Shown here in pieces: positions 58,632 to 64,000 of a DNA stretch of 64,000 nucleotides. Made by a program: the position numbers and the translations under genes. The notes beneath the pieces were generated by a model. That model made no database searches. It saw only the letters and a program-made list of their open reading frames with translations, and had not been told where the DNA came from. Within the stretch, counting starts at the first letter, position 1, and each line of letters begins with the position of its first letter. Origin of the DNA: Streptomyces colonosanans (GTDB lineage: Bacteria > Actinomycetota > Actinomycetes > Streptomycetales > Streptomycetaceae); the NCBI RefSeq assembly GCF_001866645.1, contig NZ_MLYP01000058.1, positions 124,001 through 188,000 of the forward strand, in the 5' to 3' direction.

Positions 58632-58834
58632 GGCCTGCCGTCACATTCCCGTCGTCGCCCGAAGGGCGGTCCCGCGGCGTCTGGTGCGTGCTCCCGGCGT
58701 GCCGGGTGGAAGTCCTCGTACTGGACGTACTTGGGCTTTCGCCCGGTGCGGCGAGTGGGGGTACCCCCTGCTCGAAGAGCTTGGGGGAGCGTGCCAGGCG
58801 TCGCGGGGCAGACGGGAATGTGACGACAGGCCCT
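58630..58834. mobile_element. MITE-like structured inverted-repeat element (~205 bp)
   Basis: The ends are inverted repeats of 24 bp with one mismatch, outer end AGGGCCTGyCGTCACATTCC. Between them are nested hairpins: CGCCC-GAA-GGGCG, GGGC-TTTC-GCCC, and the palindrome GGGGGTACCCCC followed by CTTGGGGGAG. No protein gene. I recall near-identical sequences scattered through Streptomyces genomes, so a small non-autonomous mobile element or a conserved structured intergenic repeat is likely. It starts at the ABC-F stop codon. Confidence 0.65.
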
Positions 58835-59003
58835 GGCTCCGCCACAAGGACGACCGGAGCGCTCGTGGGGCGTCCGGGATGTTCGTACAGTGGAGGGAGA
58901 ACGGCGAGAACCATGGCTCCCGCCCGGATACCGCTCGGGGTGCCTGCCGGGTGGGTACCCGGACCGCAGTGAGCAATCCGACGAGCGACGAGCGGGGTAC
59001 ACC

Positions 59004-59237
59004 ATGAGCGGAGTCGACCCGGGCCGGCTGACCGACCAGCAGCTCATGAAGGAGTTGGAGACGATCCACCGCACGCGTCACGACACGCTGCTCCACGGTT
59101 CGAACGACGCACTGCGCGCGCACAACGACCGCATGGCGCAACTGGAAGGCGAGTATCTGCGCCGCCATCCGCGCCGCCTGATCGTGGCGAGCCGGACGCG
59201 CGACGGGGCCCGGGAACGGGGGACGGCCGAAGCCTGA
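59004..59237 (+). CDS. DUF6158 family protein
   Basis: 77 residues, small, soluble and charged: MSGVDPGRLTDQQLMKELET, IHRTRHDTLLHGSNDALRAH, LEGEYLRRHPRR. The pattern fits DUF6158, a short actinobacterial family of unknown function. ATG as given; the stretch between the mobile-like repeat and this gene (58835-59003) probably holds its promoter. Confidence 0.72.
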   Translation: MSGVDPGRLTDQQLMKELETIHRTRHDTLLHGSNDALRAHNDRMAQLEGEYLRRHPRRLIVASRTRDGARERGTAEA

Positions 59238-59257
59238 CCCCCGCCCGTCGCGACCGG

Positions 59258-59797
59258 CTACCCTCCCCGGCCGGGGAACTCCGTCAGGATCGCCTCGTCG
59301 AACGCCTTCAGATCGTCCGGCCTGCGGCTGGTGATCAGCTTGTTGGGCCCCTGGTCGAACCGCACCTGCTCGTCCACCCACGTACCGCCCGCGTTGCGGA
59401 TGTCCGTGCGCAGGCTCGGCCACGACGTCAGGGTCCGGCCCCGTACCACGTCGGCCTCGACCAGGGTCCACGGCGCGTGGCAGATCGCGGCGACCGGGCG
59501 GCCCTGCTGGAAGAAGGAGCGGACGAACGAGACGGCCCGCTCGTCCATCCGCAGGAAGTCCGGGTTGGCCACTCCGCCCGGCAGGACAAGCCCGTCGAAG
59601 GATTCGGCCTGCACCTGGCCGACGACCGCGTCCACCGGGAACGTGTCCGCCTTGTCGAGGTGGTGGAACGCCTGTACACGACCCGGCTTCGTCGATATGA
59701 GGACCGGTTCGTGGCCGGCGTCGACCAGCGCACTCCAGGGGTCGGTGAGCTCGACCTGCTCGACGCCCTGGGACGCCATCAGGAATGCGATACGCAT
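59258..59797 (-). CDS. DJ-1/PfpI family type 1 glutamine amidotransferase-like protein
   Basis: 179 residues. Flavodoxin-like core: RIAFLMASQGVEQVELTDPW (conserved Glu), FDGLVLPGGVANPDFLR, and the nucleophile elbow PVAAICHAPWTLVEAD with the reactive Cys. Members act as general stress proteins, glyoxalases or deglycases. A GTG three codons upstream is also possible. Next to DUF2795 and close to other stress-type small genes. Confidence 0.87.
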   Translation of the reverse strand: MRIAFLMASQGVEQVELTDPWSALVDAGHEPVLISTKPGRVQAFHHLDKADTFPVDAVVGQVQAESFDGLVLPGGVANPDFLRMDERAVSFVRSFFQQGRPVAAICHAPWTLVEADVVRGRTLTSWPSLRTDIRNAGGTWVDEQVRFDQGPNKLITSRRPDDLKAFDEAILTEFPGRGG

Positions 59798-59951
59798 GCT
59801 GTTCACTTTCCTTTCCGTCTCCGCGCATGCCTCTCCGGCTCGTCGTTCGCCGCCCCCCTTCCCGCGCTGCGCCCGGTGCCGTCCGGCCCGGACGCAGCAG
59901 CAACTCCTCGCCGTACGGCGGGAGTACGGGTCGTCCCGTGCACCCGGGCCG

Positions 59952-60344
59952 CTATGCGTGGCGCGCGATCCCCTCCGCCTCCACGACGGCCTTGGCGAGT
60001 TCCTGGGCGTTGGCGTAGCGCACCGAACGCGGCAGCCGCTTCAGCGGCTCGACGAGCGCGTCCGGGGCGTTGCGGTGGCGCAGCGCGTCGATCAGATCGT
60101 CCCGGTGCGCCGGGAACGCCGTACGGCCCAGGATCCGCGCCATCTCGTAGCGCATGTCGGCCACGGAGTGCTTGCTGCCCGGGGCCACCGGACCGGCCCA
60201 GACCGCCGGGTCGTCGTCGGCGGTCGGCTCGGGGTCCTGCCACTCCTCGGTCCGCGTCGGATGGCCGGACCGCAGCAGTTCCTGCAGTTCGTGCTTCATC
60301 TCGTCGTCGCGGTGCGCGCTCAGTCGGTCACTGCCTCGCTGCAT
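59952..60344 (-). CDS. DUF2795 domain protein
   Basis: 130 residues. After an acidic front (LQELLRSGHPTRTEEWQDPE) the DUF2795 fold covers about 60-130: MRYEMARILGRTAFPAHRDD, ALRHRNAPDALVEPLKRLP, VRYANAQELAKAVV. The family is small, helical and of unknown function. GGAGGG is well placed before the ATG. Same strand as the DJ-1 gene, 154 nt upstream. Confidence 0.8.
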   Translation of the reverse strand: MQRGSDRLSAHRDDEMKHELQELLRSGHPTRTEEWQDPEPTADDDPAVWAGPVAPGSKHSVADMRYEMARILGRTAFPAHRDDLIDALRHRNAPDALVEPLKRLPRSVRYANAQELAKAVVEAEGIARHA

Positions 60345-60703
60345 GACTCCCTCCAGATCTTCGGGGTGTTCCCCCGCGTACCCGGTGGACGGCGATCGAA
60401 TCGGAGGTCCTTCAGGTGGCCGGTGCCGCACCGCGGTCCGCGTTGTCTTTCACCTGGGTGAATCGTGTCGGCGCCGGACGTGGCCGCGCACGCTCCGGGA
60501 CCGCCGCCGAACGGTGCGTAGCCGATCGCCTCGAAGACGGCCTTTTCCTCCTGCCGCACCCGGGGGACGTACGGCCGGTCCCCGGCCCGTCCCCAGGCGG
60601 CGGGCGGGTCGTCGACACCGTAGGGGTCACACCTTTCGAGCCACTCGGGGCATGCGGCGAAAGCCCCTCTGCTGTGGAGTCCCGCGGGTTTGCCCGCATG
60701 CAC
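60320..60703 (-). CDS. hypothetical ORF, possibly real
   Basis: 127 codons from GTG. The middle third looks like protein (AACPEWLERCDPYGVDDPPA; QEEKAVFEAIGYAPFGGGPG) with the expected codon bias, while the ends are poor. It overlaps the DUF2795 gene by 25 nt. It may be a decayed gene. Otherwise the 60345-60956 gap (612 nt) has only a small hairpin GCGGG-CAAA-CCCGC near 60690 and the upstream region of the next gene. Confidence 0.3.
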   Translation of the reverse strand: MHAGKPAGLHSRGAFAACPEWLERCDPYGVDDPPAAWGRAGDRPYVPRVRQEEKAVFEAIGYAPFGGGPGACAATSGADTIHPGERQRGPRCGTGHLKDLRFDRRPPGTRGNTPKIWRESCSEAVTD

Positions 60704-60956
60704 CCGGCGGCGTGGCGTTCCGCCGGGCGGGTCCGTGATGCCGGGCCCCGCGTTCCCCCGGGGCGCGCGTCGCCGACGTGATGTGACGGGACATCAGTGC
60801 CTCGCCCGGTGGCAGGGGCGTCGTGGTCACTCGCCCGGCGGTGCGGTTAGCGCGAATGGTGCCCGGCCGCGCGCGGGCGGCGGCTGGGCGGGCTGTCATG
60901 GGCTTTCGGGGGCACGGCGGTCGTGCCCCGGAGGAACCGGCCGAAGGAGCCCCCTC

Positions 60957-62333
60957 ATGCGCCGCAGTGCCCGTGTCCTGTCCGCTGCCGCCCTGACCGG
61001 TGCCGCGATGGGTGCCGTCGCCCCGCCCGCCTCGGCGGAACCGTCCGCCGACATCGCCCCACGTGCGGTCGTGCCCGGCGGCACGGTCACCGTCTCGGTG
61101 ACCTGCGACGCGATCAGCGGTACCGAGCCCGACTCCATCGAGGCCACCTCCCAGGGTTTCGAGGGAGGCGTGGTGCAGTTGAAGCGGGTCGGCGGGGGCG
61201 GTGAGGGGGTGGCCCGGGTCGTGTACAGCGGCACGGCCCGCATCCCGGCCGCCGGGAAGGGCCGCGCCTCCGACATGGCCGACCGCGATGCGGAGCTGGG
61301 CGTCGAAGGCCGGTGCCCGACGGTCCCGGGCGAGCCGGAGAGACGGTGGACCGAGTCGTTGGCGGTGAACCGGGACGGCAGTCGGCAGCAGGAAGCCGGT
61401 CAGCCGCAGCAGGGGCAGCAGCAGGCGGAGAACCAGGCGAAGCAGCAGGGCGAGGGCCAGGGGTGGCGGCAGGGTGGGGTCCTGGGGGAGGGCCCGGACT
61501 GGGGGCAGGGTAAGCAGCAGGGCGAGGGGCAGCAGGGCGAGGGGCAGCAGGGCGAGGAGCAGCAGGGGTGGCAGCAAGGTGACGATCAGGGCCGGCGGCA
61601 GGGGAACGGCCCGGGGTGGCCACAGGGGAAGCAGCAGGGCGACGGCCAGGGGTGGCAGCAAGGTGACGATCAGGGCCGGCAGCAGGGCGAGGGACAGGGC
61701 CGGCAGCAGGGCAACGGTCAGGGGTGGCAGCAGGGCAACGGTCAGCAGGGCAACGGGCAGCCGTGGCAGCAGGGCAACGGGCAGCCGTGGCAGCAGGGCA
61801 ACGGTCAGGGGAGGCAGCAGCAGGGCAACGGTCAGGGGAGGCAGCAGCAGGACAACGGTCAGGGGAGGCAGCAGCAGGACAACGGTCAGGGGTGGCGGCA
61901 GGACAACGGGCAGGGCTGGCAGCAGGGCAACGGGCAGCCGTGGCAGCCGGGCAATGTCCAGGGAAGGCAGCAGGACAACGGTCAGGCGGGGCAGCAGGGG
62001 AAGTGGGCGGCCGATGGCCAGGGCAGGCTGCAGGGGAAGGAACACGGCGAGGAGCAGGGCAGGCAGCGGGGAGAGGGCCCGGGGAAGCACCCGGGCGAGG
62101 AACACGGCAAGCAGCAGGGAGGCGGCCGGGACGAACGCCAGGGCGGGAAGCACGGGGAACGGGAGAACGGGGGGCGGCCACCCGTAGCCTCCCAGCACGG
62201 GGTGAACGCGGGCGCGGGCGGCGCCTTCAACGAGTCCGTACCGATGCTCGTCGCGGGCGGCCTCCTGATCGTGGGGGCGCTCGGCGGCGCGATCCACCGG
62301 GTGTGGCGGCGCGAACCGTCCCGCGTGCACTGA
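60957..62333 (+). CDS. secreted, membrane-anchored protein with long Gln/Gly/Asn repeat tract
   Basis: 458 residues. A signal peptide (MRRSARVLSAAALTGAAMGA ... PPASA) is followed by a ~110-residue beta-type domain with two Cys (VVPGGTVTVSVTCDAISG; GVEGRCPTVPGE). Residues ~140-400 are a low-complexity tract built on units such as QGNGQPWQ, QGNGQGRQ and QQDNGQGR. The end has a membrane helix (VPMLVAGGLLIVGALGGAIH) and a short basic tail. So it is a cell-surface protein with a flexible hydrophilic stalk. No LPxTG motif is present. GAAGGAG precedes the ATG. Function unknown. Confidence 0.8.
   Translation: MRRSARVLSAAALTGAAMGAVAPPASAEPSADIAPRAVVPGGTVTVSVTCDAISGTEPDSIEATSQGFEGGVVQLKRVGGGGEGVARVVYSGTARIPAAGKGRASDMADRDAELGVEGRCPTVPGEPERRWTESLAVNRDGSRQQEAGQPQQGQQQAENQAKQQGEGQGWRQGGVLGEGPDWGQGKQQGEGQQGEGQQGEEQQGWQQGDDQGRRQGNGPGWPQGKQQGDGQGWQQGDDQGRQQGEGQGRQQGNGQGWQQGNGQQGNGQPWQQGNGQPWQQGNGQGRQQQGNGQGRQQQDNGQGRQQQDNGQGWRQDNGQGWQQGNGQPWQPGNVQGRQQDNGQAGQQGKWAADGQGRLQGKEHGEEQGRQRGEGPGKHPGEEHGKQQGGGRDERQGGKHGERENGGRPPVASQHGVNAGAGGAFNESVPMLVAGGLLIVGALGGAIHRVWRREPSRVH
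61420..62160 (+). repeat. tandem repeat tract inside the surface-protein gene
   Basis: Degenerate in-frame repeats of 24-27 nt, for example CAGGGCAACGGGCAGCCG followed by TGGCAG, occurring back to back around 61735-61960. A longer unit (GGTGGCAGCAAGGTGACG ...) is found near 61566 and again near 61650. Such arrays change length by slippage or recombination. Confidence 0.8.
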
Positions 62334-62512
62334 TCCCGCTCCGAGTGACCGGGCGGACGCCCATGACCGGCCACAGCCCTGGGGACCCACAGCGTGACGG
62401 CACCGTCGGCACCGTGGAGAAACAAGACCGCGCGAACAGACGGGGGCGACGGGCCGGGTGCGTCAACGCCCGGGGAACCAGCCACGGCACCACGGACTGC
62501 GCGGAGGCACGC

Positions 62513-63742
62513 ATGCGGCGGACGGATCCGGAAGGGCGCGGCCCCGTCCGATACGGCCCGCCCCTGCCCGGCCACGGGCTGCCGGTCCTTCCCGGCCTCG
62601 TCACCGCGCTCACCGGGGCCGCGGAGCACGACGGTGCCGATCCCTCCACCCGCCTGCCGGCCCTTCTCGACGCCGCCTGCGGCTACTTCGGCCGCCGCGG
62701 ACTGCCCACCGGGCCCGACGCGCTGGCCGCGGCCCCCGGCGCCCCCGCCCTGCTGGTCGCGGTCACCGCCGCACTCGGCGGCGACGTGCTCGTGCCGCGG
62801 CCGTGCGCCGCCTGGTGGGTACCCCAGGTCAGGGCGCTCGGCAGATCCGTGTTCCATGTGGCCACGCCCGCCGAGGGAGGTGGCGTCCCGGATCCGTACG
62901 CCCTCCTGGAAACCCTTCGCCGGGTCCGCGCGGAAGGCGGCGATCCGCGCCTCCTCGTGCTGGCGGTCGCCGACGACCCCACCGCCACCGTGGCACCGCC
63001 CGAGGTGGTGCACGAGACCGTGGAGGCCGCCGCTGCCGAAGGACTGCACCTGGTCAGCGACGAGACCTGGCGCGACACCGTGCACCGGCCGCACGACACC
63101 GTGCTGTTCAGTCCCGCCGAGATGCTCCCGGACCGGGTCACCGTCGTCACCGACCTGGCCGGCCCCTTCCTCCCGCCGGGCTGGCCCGCGGCCGTCGCCC
63201 GCTTCCCGGCCACCGCCGACGGCGCCGGGCTGCGTGCCCGGGTCCTCGACGTGCTCACCGCACTCGGTGCCCGCATCGCCGACCCGGTCGCCGCCGCGGC
63301 GGCGTACGCCCTCGGCGAGCCCGCCGACGTCAACCGGCGCCTGGCCGCCGGCATCGCGCTGCACGCGCGCGTGGCCGCCGCCGCACACCGTGTCGTGGTC
63401 ACCGCGGGCGCCCTTGCGCGGCCCCCGCAGGCGGGACGCCACCTCTACGTCGACCTCGGCCCGCTGCGCTCCGCGCTCGGCGGACATGATGTCGGCGACG
63501 CACAGGAACTGGAGGACTTCCTCACCGCCCGGCTCGGTATGCCCGCGCCCGGCGGCCACCGCTTCGGGGACGATCTGGCGGCGCTTCGTGTCCGTCTGGC
63601 CACCGCACCGCTCCTCGGCGCGACCCCCGAGGAGCGGGCTCAGTGCCTCGTGGCACCCGTGCCATTGGAACTGCCGCACGTGCACTGCGCGTTGATGCGA
63701 CTGGAATCGGTCTTCGACGATCTACGCGACGACGCTCAGTGA
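62513..63742 (+). CDS. aminotransferase class I/II-fold protein lacking the PLP lysine
   Basis: 409 residues. The fold-type I layout is recognisable: a GLP-type front, PALLVAVTAALGGDVLVPRP, LLVLAVADDPTATVAPPEVV, and HLVSDETWRDTVHRP, the usual SDE-x-Y/W block. Where the cofactor-binding Ser-x-x-Lys should stand the sequence is VVTDLAGPFLPPGWPAAVAR. I find no Lys anywhere in the protein, so a normal internal aldimine cannot form. It may be a regulatory or binding protein derived from an aminotransferase. GGAGG lies before the ATG. Confidence 0.7.
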   Translation: MRRTDPEGRGPVRYGPPLPGHGLPVLPGLVTALTGAAEHDGADPSTRLPALLDAACGYFGRRGLPTGPDALAAAPGAPALLVAVTAALGGDVLVPRPCAAWWVPQVRALGRSVFHVATPAEGGGVPDPYALLETLRRVRAEGGDPRLLVLAVADDPTATVAPPEVVHETVEAAAAEGLHLVSDETWRDTVHRPHDTVLFSPAEMLPDRVTVVTDLAGPFLPPGWPAAVARFPATADGAGLRARVLDVLTALGARIADPVAAAAAYALGEPADVNRRLAAGIALHARVAAAAHRVVVTAGALARPPQAGRHLYVDLGPLRSALGGHDVGDAQELEDFLTARLGMPAPGGHRFGDDLAALRVRLATAPLLGATPEERAQCLVAPVPLELPHVHCALMRLESVFDDLRDDAQ

Positions 63743-63756
63743 GGGGAGTCTCCTCG

Positions 63757-64000
63757 ATGACGCAGCAGTCCGAGTCGACCACGGGCACCCTTTCGACCCA
63801 GCAGGACGCCCGCGAGCCGGCGTCCACGTCCCTGCTGATCCCGGACCCCGCGCCACCGACCTCGCTTCCACCGCTCGCCGAGCCTCGTCCGCTCGGCGAA
63901 CGGCGCCTGTGGCCGCGCTCCTTCATGGACCGGTTGACCTCACCGCTGCCCGGCCTCAAGGCCCTCGCCCGGCTCGCCCGCGAGGGCGCGGTGCGGCCCG
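63757..64000 (+). CDS. N-terminal part of a probable MBL-fold metallo-hydrolase (cut by window end)
   Basis: 81 residues visible. A Ser/Thr/Pro-rich front (to PPLAEPRP) is followed by RLWPRSFMDRLTSPLPGLKA and LARLAREGAVRP. That last segment resembles the start of NAPE-PLD-like metallo-beta-lactamase-fold hydrolases in Streptomyces, but the metal-binding HxHxDH lies beyond the window, so the call is tentative. It begins 14 nt after the aminotransferase-like gene, with GAGGGGAG upstream, and is probably cotranscribed with it. Confidence 0.45.
   Translation, partial: MTQQSESTTGTLSTQQDAREPASTSLLIPDPAPPTSLPPLAEPRPLGERRLWPRSFMDRLTSPLPGLKALARLAREGAVRP

Noticed and set aside
61420..62160. CRISPR-like repeat array
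   Set aside because: The repeats are in frame with a signal-peptide protein, have no unique spacers of constant length, and no cas genes are nearby.
1..64000. A biosynthetic gene cluster for a secondary metabolite
   Set aside because: No polyketide synthase, peptide synthetase, terpene cyclase or RiPP enzyme genes were seen; ccr here belongs to central carbon metabolism.

Overview
The window is about 64 kb of a very GC-rich chromosome with strong G/C bias at third codon positions. Gene content and protein sequences point to Streptomyces or a close relative: an ethylmalonyl-CoA gene cluster, DUF6233, DUF5713, DUF6158 and DUF2795 proteins, an XRE/TPR regulator module and Streptomyces-type palindromic repeats. 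I found no rRNA, tRNA or CRISPR array. Most genes are ordinary core or shell genes in short operons.

Layout. 0-4.6 kb: envelope polysaccharide genes (a polyprenyl-phosphate sugar transferase, an LCP ligase and a GH71-like hydrolase). 4.6-9.5 kb: gamma-glutamyltransferase, an inositol-monophosphatase-like enzyme, and an FAD oxidoreductase overlapping a macrodomain gene. 9.6-13.8 kb: alkylation repair (an Ada-AlkA fusion followed by Ogt), a sirtuin, and gene remnants. 14-16.8 kb: glycerate kinase, a strong shared terminator, then psd-pssA for phosphatidylethanolamine synthesis. 17-26.3 kb: the ethylmalonyl-CoA pathway. It holds methylsuccinyl-CoA dehydrogenase, a MaoC hydratase, a malyl-CoA lyase, ethylmalonyl-CoA mutase and crotonyl-CoA carboxylase/reductase in one tightly overlapping operon. 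Upstream lie a TetR regulator and a tandem 3-hydroxyacyl-CoA dehydrogenase. Together these genes can turn acetyl-CoA units into glyoxylate and C4/C5 CoA esters, which replenish the TCA cycle and supply polyketide extender units.

26.6-33.4 kb: miscellaneous genes (HEAT, GNAT, RidA, a secreted tripeptidyl aminopeptidase, SRPBCC) and an MFS transporter fused to three carboxypeptidase-regulatory-like domains. 33.4-36.5 kb: an inositol catabolism group (iolC, a Cgl0159-type aldolase, an IolE-like isomerase). 36.6-37.7 kb: a CDF metal exporter. 38-43 kb: a coupled four-gene peptidase operon (M55, M20, S9, S66).

43.0-49.2 kb is the accessory part. It has a different gene style, many small orphan genes, an XRE/TPR regulator, an isolated Asp-nucleophile hydrolase and gene remnants. 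Its two edges carry the same 20 bp, which is the 3' end of the LD-carboxypeptidase gene. I read this as an inserted island; no integrase is visible.

49.2-64 kb: small membrane and GNAT genes, a deletion remnant of an arginase-family gene, DUF5107, VOC, a holin-like protein, transketolase, a methyltransferase, an ABC-F ATPase, a ~205-bp inverted-repeat element, DUF6158, a DJ-1/PfpI protein, DUF2795, a secreted protein with a long Gln/Gly/Asn repeat tract, an aminotransferase-fold protein with no lysine at all, and the start of a probable MBL-fold hydrolase cut by the window edge.
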